DNA of 55,181 nt from an uncultured Luteimonas sp. (GCA_938008415.1 CALLKI010000015.1:1-55181); one strand, 5' to 3'; positions 16,819-27,110 are shown, counted from the first letter of the stretch. Numbers and translations are program-made. The notes: generated from the sequence alone by a model not told the origin.

Positions 16819-17733
16819 TCAGTCTTCGTAGCCGAGCGAGCGCAGCGCGGCCTCGTCGTCGCTCCAGCCCTCGCGCACGCGCACCCAGGTCTGCAGGAAC
16901 ACCTTCGCGCCGAACAGCTGTTCCATCCGCTGCCGCGCCTTGGCGCCGATCTCCCTGAGCATCGCGCCCCCCTTGCCGATCACGATCGCCTTCTGCCCCT
17001 CGCGCTCGACCCAGATCACCGCGCCGATCCGGTACAGCACGCCACCATGCGGTGACGGCTCCTCGACGAAGGACTCGACCTCGACGGTGGTGGCGTAGGG
17101 CACTTCCGCGCCGAGGTGGCGCATGAGCTGCTCGCGCACCAGCTCGGCGGCGAGGAAGCGCTGGCTGCGGTCGGTGATCTCGTCCTCGCCGTACAGCGGC
17201 GGCTGCTCCGGCAGCAGGGCGAGGACGTCCTCCACCAGGTCCTCCAGGCCGATGCCCTTGAGCGCTGAGACCGGATGCACGCTGGCGAAGTCGCGGCCCT
17301 CGGTGACCTGCCTGATGTAGGGGAGCAGCTCCGGCTTGTTCCTGATCCGGTCGACCTGGTTGACCACCAGCACCACCGGCACCCCGGCTTCGCGCAGCGC
17401 CTCGTAGGCCAGCGTGTCCTCCTCGTCCCAGCGCCCGGCCACGACCACCAGCATCGCCGCGTCCACGCCGTCGAGCGCGCCGCGTGCGGCGCGGTTCATC
17501 ATCCGGTTCATTGCCTTCTTCTGCTCGCGGTGGATGCCCGGGGTGTCGACCAGCACGAGCTGGCCCTCCGGGAAGGTGGCGATGCCGAGCAGGCGGTGCC
17601 GGGTGGTCTGCGGGCGGCGCGAGACGATGCTGACGTGCGCGCCGACCAGCGCGTTCACCAGGGTGGACTTGCCGACGTTGGGCCGGCCGATGACGGCGAC
17701 GTGGCCGGCGCGGAAGGGCTGGGGGGTTTCCAT
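16819..17733 (-). CDS. era: GTPase Era
   Basis: A 304-residue ribosome assembly GTPase. G1 GRPNVGKST, G3 DTPGIHREQ, G4 NQVD and G5 VSALKG are all visible, followed by a KH RNA-binding domain (AIVIGKGGAMLREIG). It binds the 3' end of 16S rRNA during 30S maturation. The start at 17733 leaves a conventional 304-residue protein; the longer frame runs antisense-free but out of frame through rnc. Only a weak ribosome site precedes it, and a TACAAT hexamer ends 6 bases before the ATG. It lies 26 bp after rnc. Confidence 0.96.
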   Translation of the reverse strand: METPQPFRAGHVAVIGRPNVGKSTLVNALVGAHVSIVSRRPQTTRHRLLGIATFPEGQLVLVDTPGIHREQKKAMNRMMNRAARGALDGVDAAMLVVVAGRWDEEDTLAYEALREAGVPVVLVVNQVDRIRNKPELLPYIRQVTEGRDFASVHPVSALKGIGLEDLVEDVLALLPEQPPLYGEDEITDRSQRFLAAELVREQLMRHLGAEVPYATTVEVESFVEEPSPHGGVLYRIGAVIWVEREGQKAIVIGKGGAMLREIGAKARQRMEQLFGAKVFLQTWVRVREGWSDDEAALRSLGYED

Positions 17734-17759
17734 CCCGGAATTGTATTGCGCAGCGCCGG

Positions 17760-18443
17760 TCAGGCGCCGGGATCGAGCTGCGCCAGCACGGCCTCCGCTG
17801 CCAGCTGCTCGGCGGCACGCCGGGAACCCGCCTCGCCTTCCGCCGCCACCCCCTGCCCGGCGAGGACGCAGCGCACGCGGAAGGTCTTGGCATGTTCCTC
17901 GCCGGTCTCCGACAGCAGCTCGTACTGCGGCAGGGGCAGCTGCCGGGCCTGCAGCCATTCCTGCAGGCGGGTCTTGGCGTCCTTGCCGATCCGGCCTGGC
18001 TGCAGCGCGTCGATCAGGGGGTCGAACCACGGCCGCACCACCTGCCGGCAGGCCTCGAAGCCGGCATCGAGGTAGATCGCGGCGACCACGGCCTCGAGCG
18101 CATCGGACAGGATCGAGTCGCGGCGGTGGCCGCCGGTCTTCATCTCGCCCGGGCCAAGGCGCAGCCGCGAACCCAGGTCGAGGCCGCGCGCGATCGCGGC
18201 CAGTGACGATTCCCTCACCAGCCCGGCGCGCGCCCGGGTCAGCACGCCCTCGTCCGCCTTCGGCCAGCGCGCGTACAGCGCCTCGGCCACGATCAGCCCG
18301 AGCAGGGCGTCGCCGAGGAATTCCAAGCGTTCGTTGTGCGGCGTGCCCGCGCTGCGGTGGGTCAGGGCCTGCTCCAGCAGGCCCGGGTTGCGGAACACGT
18401 GCCCGGCGAAGCTGCCGGCGCCTGCGCCTGTCGCCGGGGTCAC
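17760..18443 (-). CDS. rnc: Ribonuclease III
   Basis: A 227-residue double-strand-specific endoribonuclease. The catalytic signature is HNERLEFLGDALLGLIVAEALY with the metal-binding Glu and Asp; a second acidic motif is DALEAVVAAIYLD. The C-terminal double-stranded RNA-binding domain begins near residue 155 (DAKTRLQEWLQARQLPLPQY) and ends with the usual Ala-rich helix. It processes rRNA precursors and regulatory RNAs. It overlaps the DUF4845 gene stop by 4 bp, and era follows, the standard gammaproteobacterial order. Confidence 0.97.
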   Translation of the reverse strand: MTPATGAGAGSFAGHVFRNPGLLEQALTHRSAGTPHNERLEFLGDALLGLIVAEALYARWPKADEGVLTRARAGLVRESSLAAIARGLDLGSRLRLGPGEMKTGGHRRDSILSDALEAVVAAIYLDAGFEACRQVVRPWFDPLIDALQPGRIGKDAKTRLQEWLQARQLPLPQYELLSETGEEHAKTFRVRCVLAGQGVAAEGEAGSRRAAEQLAAEAVLAQLDPGA

Positions 18444-18823
18444 CGTGGCATTTTCTGGGTCGCGTTGAACTTCCCGACCACGTCGAGGTTGCCGATCATC
18501 GGCTTGCGCACCTCGTACTGCACGGTCACCACCCAGCCACCGTCGCCACGCTCGATCTTCACGTGTTCCTTCTTCACGCTCTCGGCGTAGCTGATGTCGA
18601 GGCGGCGCAGCAGCATCTGCTGGATGCGCGCGGGGTCGGTGTTGCCGATGTCCGGCTCCTCCGCGAGGCTCTTGAGCGCGGTTTTGACCGCGTAGTACTC
18701 CTGGTACATCGGGAACAGCTTGAAGCCGATGTAGGCGAACAGGCCCACCACGGCCAGCACGATCACGAACCCGAGCAGGGTCATGCCCTGCTGCCTGCGC
18801 ATTGCATTGCCTCGCATCTTCAT
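18440..18823 (-). CDS. DUF4845 single-pass membrane protein
   Basis: A 127-residue protein with one N-terminal membrane helix (about 14-38) directly after a basic patch ending QQGMTLLGFV. This resembles a type IV prepilin N-terminus (Gly before a hydrophobic helix) but lacks the Glu at mature position 5. The remaining 85 residues form a small soluble domain (FKLFPMYQEYYAVKTALKSL onward). Genes of this family sit between lepB and rnc in many gammaproteobacteria; the function is not established. The location suggests a link to signal peptidase or membrane RNA processing. An alternative start is Met8. Confidence 0.85.
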   Translation of the reverse strand: MKMRGNAMRRQQGMTLLGFVIVLAVVGLFAYIGFKLFPMYQEYYAVKTALKSLAEEPDIGNTDPARIQQMLLRRLDISYAESVKKEHVKIERGDGGWVVTVQYEVRKPMIGNLDVVGKFNATQKMPR

Positions 18824-18854
18824 CTGCCGATCCCCCTCGACGCCGGTCGCCGGA

Positions 18855-19646
18855 CTAGCGGATGCTCCTGCCGATCCTGCCCCAGTCGATCCAGCCGGGC
18901 TGGCTGGAATCGAAGTTCATCCAGATCAGGAAGGCCTTGCCCCGCAGCTGGCTCTCGGGGAGCGTACCCCAAAACCGGCTGTCGTCGCTGCGGTCGCGGT
19001 TGTCACCCATCACGAAATAATGGCCCTCGGGGACGGTCCATTCGCCCTGCCCCCGCGGGTCGGCATAGCCGACGATCTCCAGCACCTGGTGCCGGCGCCC
19101 GTCCAGGTCCTCACTCAGCATGGCCGCCCCGGTCATGTCCCGCCCCCGGCCCTGGCCGACGTACTCGCCCTCGAACCGGTACTCCAGCGGCTCGCCGTTC
19201 ACGTACAGGGTGTCACCGCGGAAGGAGATGGTGTCGCCGGGCAGGCCGACCACGCGCTTGATCCAGTCCTGGTCCGGCTGGTGCGGCGGCCGGAACACCA
19301 CCACGTCGCCGCGCTGCGGCTCGCCGACGGGAATGACCTTGCGGTTGGTGATGGGCAGGCGGATGCCGTAGCTGAACTTGTTGACCAGAATGAAGTCGCC
19401 GATCAGCAGGGTCGGCATCATCGAGCTGGACGGGATCCGGAACGGCTCGGCGATGAAGCTGCGCAGGACCAGGACCACGAACAGCACCGGGAAGAACGCC
19501 TTCGAGTAGTCGACGAGGATCGGCTCCTTCTCCTCCGGCAGCCCTGACGCCTCGCGCCGCCGGCGGGCGAAGAACAGGCGGTCCAGCAGCCAGACGATCC
19601 CGGTGGCGAAGGTCAGGGCGACCAGCCCGATCTCGAACAACTTCAT
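18855..19646 (-). CDS. lepB: Signal peptidase I
   Basis: A 263-residue inner-membrane protease that cleaves Sec and Tat signal peptides. Two N-terminal membrane helices lie at about 5-25 and 50-64. The catalytic serine is S75 in RIPSSSMMPTLL, and the general-base lysine is in WIKRVVGLPGDTI. The box E signature is GDNRDRSDDSRFWG. The length is slightly below the E. coli enzyme, as is common. The start at 19646 is 8 bp after the lepA stop, so the two genes are co-transcribed, as in other gammaproteobacteria. Confidence 0.97.
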   Translation of the reverse strand: MKLFEIGLVALTFATGIVWLLDRLFFARRRREASGLPEEKEPILVDYSKAFFPVLFVVLVLRSFIAEPFRIPSSSMMPTLLIGDFILVNKFSYGIRLPITNRKVIPVGEPQRGDVVVFRPPHQPDQDWIKRVVGLPGDTISFRGDTLYVNGEPLEYRFEGEYVGQGRGRDMTGAAMLSEDLDGRRHQVLEIVGYADPRGQGEWTVPEGHYFVMGDNRDRSDDSRFWGTLPESQLRGKAFLIWMNFDSSQPGWIDWGRIGRSIR

Positions 19647-19654
19647 GCTCCCCC

Positions 19655-21463
<1,809 letters not shown>

Positions 21464-21548
21464 GGGGCGGCGACAGGCGGTCGTCGGCGTTCGGGAAGCG
21501 GCGGATTATCGCACAGGGCCGCCGCCGCCCCGCCAGCGCCGTACCCGG

Positions 21549-21579
21549 CGCGCGGCGGGCCGGGGCCGGCCGCCGCGCG
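21549..21579 (-). repeat. GC-rich hairpin after the HtrA gene
   Basis: A 10-bp inverted repeat (CGCGCGGCGG with CCGCCGCGCG) around an 11-base loop, 13 bases past the mucD stop. There is no T-run, so it is either an inefficient terminator or an mRNA stabilising structure between the envelope-stress genes and lepA. Confidence 0.4.
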
Positions 21580-21591
21580 GGCACGGCCCGC

Positions 21592-23142
21592 TCAGTCGTC
21601 GCCCTCGCGCGGGGTCACCGGCACGAACTGGGTGCCGCCGGAGCGGGTGCGCACCAGCAGCATCACGGTCTGGCCGGGCCTGACCTCGCGCAGCTCGCGC
21701 TCGAGCGCGGCGGCGCTGCCGACCGGCTTGCGACCGACCTGCAGGATCACGGTGCCGGGCATGATCCCGGCGCGCCGCGCGGCGCCTTCCGCGCGCACGA
21801 CCAGCACGCCCTCGCCCGGCTTCAGGCCGAACTGGCGGCGCTGCGCCTCGTCCAGGTCCCGGCCGGTGATGCCCAGGGCATTGCCGGTCTGCTCCGCGGG
21901 CCGCTGCGTGCCGCGGCCCTGCGCCGGCACGCCGGCCAGGGCGGACTCGTCCAGCCGGGTGAGCGTGACCTCGACGTCGCGCTCGCGGCCGTCGCGGAAC
22001 ACCTTCAGCCGCACCTTCGTGCCCGGCGCCTTGTTGCCGATCAGCGGCGGCAGGTCGCTCGACTGGCGCACGGCCACGCCGTCCACGGAGCGGATCACGT
22101 CCATCGGCTCGATGCCGGCCTTCTCGGCGGGGCTGCCGGGCATGACCTCGTTGACCAGCGCGCCCAGCGTGTCCGGCAGGCCGATGCCCTTCGCCTTCTC
22201 CGAGGTCATCGGCTCCACGGTCACGCCGAGCTGGCCGCGGCGCACCTCGCCGTGCTCCTTGAGCTGGCTGACGACGTTCATGGCCACGTCGATGGGAATG
22301 GCGAAGCTCACGCCCATGTAGCCGCCGGAGTTGCTGAAGATCTGCGAGTTGATGCCGATGACCTCGCCGCGGGTGTTGAGCAGCGGGCCGCCGGAATTGC
22401 CGCGGTTGATCGCCACGTCCGTCTGGATGAAGGGCACGTAGCGCTGGTCGGCGTACGGGTTGCTGCGGCCGACGGCGCTGACGATGCCGGCGGTGACCGA
22501 CTGCTCGAAACCGAACGGCGAGCCGATCGCGATCGCCCACTGGCCCGGCTTCACCGCGGACGCATCGCCCGGGCGCAGCACCGGCAGGCCGGTGGCGTCG
22601 ATCTTGAGCAGCGCCACGTCGGACATCTGGTCGCTGCCCACGACCTTCGCGGTGAACTCGCGGCGGTCGGTGAGCGTGACCCGGACCTCGTCGGCGCCAT
22701 CGATGACATGGTGGTTGGTCAGGATGTAGCCGTCGGACGAGATGATGAAGCCCGTGCCCAGGCCGACCCGGCGCGGCGCGCCCGGCTCGTCGTCACCGGG
22801 TTCCGGGATCCCGAACCCGGGCCCGAAGAACCGGCGGAAGATCTCCGGGATGTCGTCGGCCGGGATCCCGCCGCGGCGGGCGAGCCCACGCCCGCTGGAC
22901 AGCACCTCGACGTTGACCACCGCCGGCCCGACCTGCTCCACCAGGCGGGTGAAGTCCGGCAGCCCGGTCACCAGCGGCGCCGGAGGCGTGGCGGCGGACG
23001 CCGGGGCCTGTGCCGGTTGCGCCGGCTCCGCCACGGCGGCGGCGGAGGCCGTGGATTGCAGGGCCACGACCGGCGTCACCGCCGCGGTCGCGGCGGCCGA
23101 GGCCAGCAGGATCAGGACGAAGGCGGTAAGCGGGTTCTTCAT
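21592..23142 (-). CDS. mucD: Periplasmic serine protease, DegP/HtrA (MucD-like)
   Basis: A 516-residue protein with a signal peptide (hydrophobic residues 6-27). The trypsin-like domain has catalytic His145 (TNHHV), Asp175 (SDVALLKID) and Ser250 (GNSGGP). Two PDZ domains follow: one from about residue 300 (GQLGVTVEPMTSEKAKGIGL), and a second at the C-terminus (GLKPGEGVLVVRAEGAARRA). It degrades and refolds misfolded envelope proteins. Its place right after rpoE and rseA matches MucD of Pseudomonas algU-type operons, which restrains sigma-E signalling. A Pro/Ala-rich linker after the signal peptide is longer than in E. coli DegP. Confidence 0.93.
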   Translation of the reverse strand: MKNPLTAFVLILLASAAATAAVTPVVALQSTASAAAVAEPAQPAQAPASAATPPAPLVTGLPDFTRLVEQVGPAVVNVEVLSSGRGLARRGGIPADDIPEIFRRFFGPGFGIPEPGDDEPGAPRRVGLGTGFIISSDGYILTNHHVIDGADEVRVTLTDRREFTAKVVGSDQMSDVALLKIDATGLPVLRPGDASAVKPGQWAIAIGSPFGFEQSVTAGIVSAVGRSNPYADQRYVPFIQTDVAINRGNSGGPLLNTRGEVIGINSQIFSNSGGYMGVSFAIPIDVAMNVVSQLKEHGEVRRGQLGVTVEPMTSEKAKGIGLPDTLGALVNEVMPGSPAEKAGIEPMDVIRSVDGVAVRQSSDLPPLIGNKAPGTKVRLKVFRDGRERDVEVTLTRLDESALAGVPAQGRGTQRPAEQTGNALGITGRDLDEAQRRQFGLKPGEGVLVVRAEGAARRAGIMPGTVILQVGRKPVGSAAALERELREVRPGQTVMLLVRTRSGGTQFVPVTPREGDD

Positions 23143-23210
23143 CGGGGAAACGTCCTTGACATGGATCTCGGGTTATCCACCCGTGCAGGCGGCCGGTGCC
23201 ACCCGCCGGG

Positions 23211-24173
23211 TCAGTCCATCCGCCCGGCTTCGGGGATGGCGTCCATGGACCCGGGTGGCAGCACGGGCGGGAGGGCGATGCGCGGCCGGAACGGTTCAAA
23301 TGCTTCGCCCTGGTCCGGGACCGCCTGCGGGCGGCCGTAGTCGGTATTGAACGCGCTGCCGGTGGCTCCCGGCAACAGCGGGCGCGGCCAAGGCCGCGGC
23401 TGCGGCAGCGTGGCGGGCGCGAACACCGCGCCGGCATCGTCCGGGGCCACGGTGGCCGGCTCCGCCGGCACGGCGGCGACCATGGTCATGGCCCCGGCCG
23501 CATCCTGCTCCACGCCGCCCACGCCACGGCGCGACGGGGCCGTGCGCGGGCGCTGGCTGGCGGCGCGGCGCTCGACGGCAGCCACGGCCACGGCGGCCAG
23601 CGCGGCGGGTGCCGCCCCGGGGACCGGATCCGCCGGAATCCCGGCCGGCTCCCCGGCAGGCGCGGCGTCCAATACGGAACCAGCATCGGCGACGGCGGGC
23701 CCGGACTCCGGCGTGGCGACCGGCGCCCCCCCGGCCACCATCGGCTGCACGGGCGTCGTGGGCGATGCCGGCGTGGGCCCGGGCAGCTGGCGGGTGGCGA
23801 ACACGGCGACCAGGGCGACCGAAGCCGCCAGCGCCGCCCCGCCGGCCCAGCGCAGGCGGCGCGGCGATGCGCCATGGCGCGCCTGCGCCTCCGCCCCGGC
23901 CCCGTCCTCATGGAGGCGACGGGCGACGCGTTCGGCGAAGTCGGACGGCAGCAGGGCATGGTGGGCGCCGCGCAGGATGTCGCCGCAGATCTGCCAGCGT
24001 TCCCAGCAGGCGGCCAGTTCGCGGTCGTGCTGGAGCCGGCGCAGCATGAACTTCGCCTGGTCGGGTGACAGCTCGCCGTCCAGCATCGCCGACAGCTGCT
24101 GGCGGTGGTAGGCCAGCAGCTTGTCGGGATCGGGCTCGATCCGGATCGCATCGTTGTCGTCGACGTGGTTCAT
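23211..24173 (-). CDS. rseA: Sigma-E anti-sigma factor (RseA/MucA-like)
   Basis: A 320-residue single-pass membrane protein. The N-terminal cytoplasmic domain contains the anti-sigma signature LSAMLDGELSPDQAKFMLRRL, then LAACWERWQICGDILRG. The membrane helix is at about 112-130 (WAGGAALAASVALVAVFATR). The periplasmic part is long, Ala/Pro-rich and of low complexity, unlike the compact RseA domain of E. coli, and ends in a short Pro-rich segment. It should hold sigma-E at the membrane until regulated proteolysis. It overlaps rpoE by 4 bp and precedes mucD. The enlarged periplasmic domain may change how the signal is sensed. Confidence 0.88.
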   Translation of the reverse strand: MNHVDDNDAIRIEPDPDKLLAYHRQQLSAMLDGELSPDQAKFMLRRLQHDRELAACWERWQICGDILRGAHHALLPSDFAERVARRLHEDGAGAEAQARHGASPRRLRWAGGAALAASVALVAVFATRQLPGPTPASPTTPVQPMVAGGAPVATPESGPAVADAGSVLDAAPAGEPAGIPADPVPGAAPAALAAVAVAAVERRAASQRPRTAPSRRGVGGVEQDAAGAMTMVAAVPAEPATVAPDDAGAVFAPATLPQPRPWPRPLLPGATGSAFNTDYGRPQAVPDQGEAFEPFRPRIALPPVLPPGSMDAIPEAGRMD

Positions 24174-24784
24174 CGCGCCGCACGCTCCATGGTGTCGTTT
24201 CGGTCCAGCAGGGGCTTCAGCTCCCGGTCGATCGCCTCGCGGGCCCGGAAGATGCGCGAGCGCACCGTTCCGATCGGGCAGTCCATGCGCCTGGCGATCT
24301 CCTCGTAGCTCAGGCCGTCCACCTCGCGCAGGGTGATCGCCAGCCGGAGCTCCTCGGGCAGTGCTTCGACCGCGCGCATCACCGTTTGTTCCAGTTCCTG
24401 CCGCATCAGTTCACGTTCCGGTGTGTCGGTGTCGCGCAGGCGCAGGCCGGCGTCGATCACCTCGGCGTCCCCGATGTCGACGTCCGCGCCGGGGGGGCGG
24501 CGCTGGCCGGCGACGATGTGGTTCTTGGCGGTGTTCACGGCGATCCGGTGGAGCCAGGTGTAGAACTGCGAGTCGCCGCGGAAGTTCCCGATCGCGCGGT
24601 AGGCGCGGATGAAGGTCTCCTGGGCGACGTCCTGCACCTCGCTCCAGTCGGCGATGTAGCGCCCGATCAGCGCCGCGATCCGGTGCTGGTACTTGCGCAC
24701 CAGCAGGTCGAAGGCGGCGTTGTCGCCGCGCTGCACCCGCCTGACCAGTTCCAGATCCAGTTGTTGGGTGTCGTACTCGGCCAT
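24170..24784 (-). CDS. rpoE: RNA polymerase sigma factor RpoE (AlgU-type)
   Basis: A 204-residue ECF sigma factor. Region 2 reads DNAAFDLLVRKYQHRI, QDVAQETFIRAYRAI and FYTWLHRIAVNTAKN; region 4 reads LPEELRLAITLREVDGLSYE and IPGTVRSRIF-like IGTVRSRIFRAREAI. It is very close in layout to sigma-E/AlgU, the envelope-stress factor. The start at 24784 gives the canonical N-terminus MAEYDTQQLD and has a GGAGGGAG ribosome site 8 bases upstream. The gene is preceded by a near-consensus sigma-E promoter, implying autoregulation, and heads rpoE-rseA-mucD. Confidence 0.96.
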   Translation of the reverse strand: MAEYDTQQLDLELVRRVQRGDNAAFDLLVRKYQHRIAALIGRYIADWSEVQDVAQETFIRAYRAIGNFRGDSQFYTWLHRIAVNTAKNHIVAGQRRPPGADVDIGDAEVIDAGLRLRDTDTPERELMRQELEQTVMRAVEALPEELRLAITLREVDGLSYEEIARRMDCPIGTVRSRIFRAREAIDRELKPLLDRNDTMERAAR

Positions 24785-24827
24785 CGGCCGGGCTCCCTCC
24801 TGAATGCTCCGGCATCCGGCCGGGCGG

Positions 24828-24856
24828 TCTGACCATGCCACCGGGGAGGAAGTTCC
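24828..24856 (-). promoter_or_regulatory. Sigma-E-type promoter of rpoE
   Basis: On the minus strand, GGAACTT (24856-24850) is followed after 17 bp by TCAGA (24832-24828). The family consensus is GGAACTT, 16-17 bp, then TCTGA or TCAAA, so the -35 is perfect and the -10 differs by one base. Transcription would begin about 36 bases before the rpoE start codon. Confidence 0.75.
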
Positions 24857-24998
24857 GCCCCGCGTCCAGGCCAATCTGGGGCCGGGCGCCCCCGCCACAA
24901 GCCGCCGCGGGCCCCGGGCGTTTCAAACGCCGATTTGACGCCGCCGAAGTGGCGCCCGGATCATAGTGTCCTTCCCGTACCGTAACGGATGGTGCCGC

Positions 24999-27065
24999 AT
25001 GACCGCTGGCCTCGACGGACTGCGCTTCAGCCACTGGCAAGCCGAGCTGCGCCCCGACGGCGTGCTCGTGCTGTCCTTCGACCGCGCCGGGGAACAGGTC
25101 AACACCTTCTCCCAGGACGTGCTGATCGAGCTCGACACCCTGCTCGAACGGCTGGCGCTCGACCCGCCCAGGGCGGTGGTCCTGCGCTCGGCCAAGGAGA
25201 AGGGCTTCATCGCCGGCGCGGACATCCGCGAATTCGCCGAATTCGACCGCAAGGGGACCATCGCCGACGCGATCCGCCGCGGCCAGCAGGTGTTCCAGCG
25301 CCTGGCCGAGCTGCCCTGTCCCACGGTGGCGGCGATCCACGGCTTCTGCATGGGCGGCGGCACCGAGATCTCGCTGGCCTGCGACTACCGCATCGCCAGC
25401 AACGATCCCTCCACCCGCATCGGCCTGCCCGAGGTGAACCTGGGCATCTACCCCGGCTGGGGCGGCAGCGTGCGCCTGCCGCGCCTGGTCGGCGCGCCGG
25501 CGGCGATGGACATGATGCTGACCGGGCGCAACCTGTCGGCCAGCGCGGCGAAGGCAATCGGCCTGGTGGACCGGGTGGTGGCGCCGGCGGTGCTGCTCGA
25601 CGAGGCGGTCAAGCTCGCCCTCGAGGGCCATGCCCGCCCGTTCGCGCAGCGCATCAAGGCCTGGATCACCAACACCTGGCCGGCGCGCCAGCTGCTGGCG
25701 CCGATGATGGTCAAACAGGTGGCACGCAAGGCGCGGCGCGAGCACTACCCCGCGCCTTACCTGCTGGTCGAGACCTGGCGCCGCAGCGGCGGCGGCATCC
25801 AGTCGCTGCTCGAGGCCGAGCGCCGGTCGGTGGTGAAGCTGGCCGGTACCCCGGCCGCGCGCAACCTGACCCGCGTGTTCTTCCTGATGGAGCGGCTCAA
25901 GGGCCTGGGCGGCAAGGACCCGCACGGCATCTCCCGGGTGCACGTCGTCGGCGCCGGGGTGATGGGTGGCGACATCGCCGCGTGGGCCGCATACAAGGGC
26001 TTCGAGGTGACCCTGCAGGACCGCGAGCAGCGGTTCATCGACGGCGCGCTGGCGCGCGCCCGCGAGCTGTTCGCCAGGAAGGTGAAGGACGAGGCGAAGC
26101 GCGCGGACGTGGCCGCGCGGCTGAAGTCCGACCTCGCCGGCGACGGCGTGGCCGACGCCGACCTGGTGATCGAGGCGATCATCGAGGATGCGGACGCCAA
26201 GCGCGCGCTGTACCAGGCGATCGAGCCGAAGCTCAAGCCGGACGCGCTGCTGGCCACCAACACCTCCTCGATCCCGCTGGACGAGCTGCGCGGGCACATC
26301 GCCCGCCCGTCGCAGTTCGCCGGCCTGCACTTCTTCAACCCGGTGGCGCAGATGCCGCTGGTCGAGATCGTGCGCCATGACGCGATGTCGCCGCGCACGG
26401 AACAGCGCCTCGCCGCCTTCTGCCGCGCGCTGGACAAGTTCCCAGTGCCGGTCGCGGGCACGCCGGGCTTCCTGGTCAACCGCCTGCTGTTCCCCTACAT
26501 GCTGGAGGCGGCCACCGCCTACGCCGAGGGCATCCCGGGCGCGGTGATCGACCGGGCCGCGGTGGCCTTCGGCATGCCGATGGGCCCGATCGAGCTGATC
26601 GACACCGTTGGCCTGGACGTGGCCTACGGCGTCGGCCAGGAGCTGGCGCCCTTCCTCGGCCTGGAGATCCCGGCCGCGCTGTCCAGCCCGCCGGAACCCG
26701 GCAAACGCGGCAGGAAGGACGGTCAGGGGCTGTACGCCTGGGAGAACGGCAAGCCGAAGAAGCCCGAGGTGCCGAAGGACTACCGCGCGCCGGAGGACCT
26801 GCAGGACCGGCTGATCCTGCCGCTGGTGAACGAGGCGGTGGCCGCGCTGCACGAGGGCGTGGTGGCCGACGCCGACCTGCTCGATGCCGGCGTGATCTTC
26901 GGTACCGGCTTCGCGCCGTTCCGCGGCGGCCCGATCCAGTACGTGCGCGAGACCGGCGTCGAGGCCATCCTCGAACGGCTCGGTGCGCTGCAGGCCAGGT
27001 ACGGCGGCCGCTTCGCGCCGAAAGCCGGCTGGGACCACCCCGCACTGCGCCAGCCGGCGGCCTGA
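24999..27065 (+). CDS. Fused enoyl-CoA hydratase/3-hydroxyacyl-CoA dehydrogenase
   Basis: A 688-residue multifunctional beta-oxidation protein of the FadJ/FadB type. The N-terminal crotonase domain (1-290) has the oxyanion-hole block GFIAGADIREF and CMGGGTEISLACDYR, and a catalytic-region Glu in GLPEVNLGIYPGWGG. The NAD-binding domain starts near residue 315 (VHVVGAGVMGGDIAAW), with the catalytic His in HFFNPVAQMPLVEIV and a C-terminal dehydrogenase domain. It should hydrate enoyl-CoA and oxidise 3-hydroxyacyl-CoA. No thiolase (fadA/fadI) lies next to it. The start at 24999 gives MTAGLDGLRF; an in-frame ATG 11 codons upstream is less likely. It is divergent from rpoE, with no convincing promoter in between. 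Confidence 0.93.
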   Translation: MTAGLDGLRFSHWQAELRPDGVLVLSFDRAGEQVNTFSQDVLIELDTLLERLALDPPRAVVLRSAKEKGFIAGADIREFAEFDRKGTIADAIRRGQQVFQRLAELPCPTVAAIHGFCMGGGTEISLACDYRIASNDPSTRIGLPEVNLGIYPGWGGSVRLPRLVGAPAAMDMMLTGRNLSASAAKAIGLVDRVVAPAVLLDEAVKLALEGHARPFAQRIKAWITNTWPARQLLAPMMVKQVARKARREHYPAPYLLVETWRRSGGGIQSLLEAERRSVVKLAGTPAARNLTRVFFLMERLKGLGGKDPHGISRVHVVGAGVMGGDIAAWAAYKGFEVTLQDREQRFIDGALARARELFARKVKDEAKRADVAARLKSDLAGDGVADADLVIEAIIEDADAKRALYQAIEPKLKPDALLATNTSSIPLDELRGHIARPSQFAGLHFFNPVAQMPLVEIVRHDAMSPRTEQRLAAFCRALDKFPVPVAGTPGFLVNRLLFPYMLEAATAYAEGIPGAVIDRAAVAFGMPMGPIELIDTVGLDVAYGVGQELAPFLGLEIPAALSSPPEPGKRGRKDGQGLYAWENGKPKKPEVPKDYRAPEDLQDRLILPLVNEAVAALHEGVVADADLLDAGVIFGTGFAPFRGGPIQYVRETGVEAILERLGALQARYGGRFAPKAGWDHPALRQPAA

Positions 27066-27085
27066 CCATCCACGCAACGCCTGCC

Positions 27086-27110
27086 GGCCGCCGTCCCCAC
27101 GACGGCGGCC
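27086..27110 (+). terminator. Hairpin after the beta-oxidation gene
   Basis: A perfect 10-bp stem (GGCCGCCGTC with GACGGCGGCC) and a 5-base loop, starting 21 bases after the stop codon. It has no T-run, so termination may be inefficient or Rho-assisted. Confidence 0.5.

Noticed and set aside
24935..24967. Possible sigma-70 promoter (TTGACG ... CATAGT) for the beta-oxidation gene
   Set aside because: The spacing is 20-21 bp, outside the usual 16-18, and no closer -10 was found.
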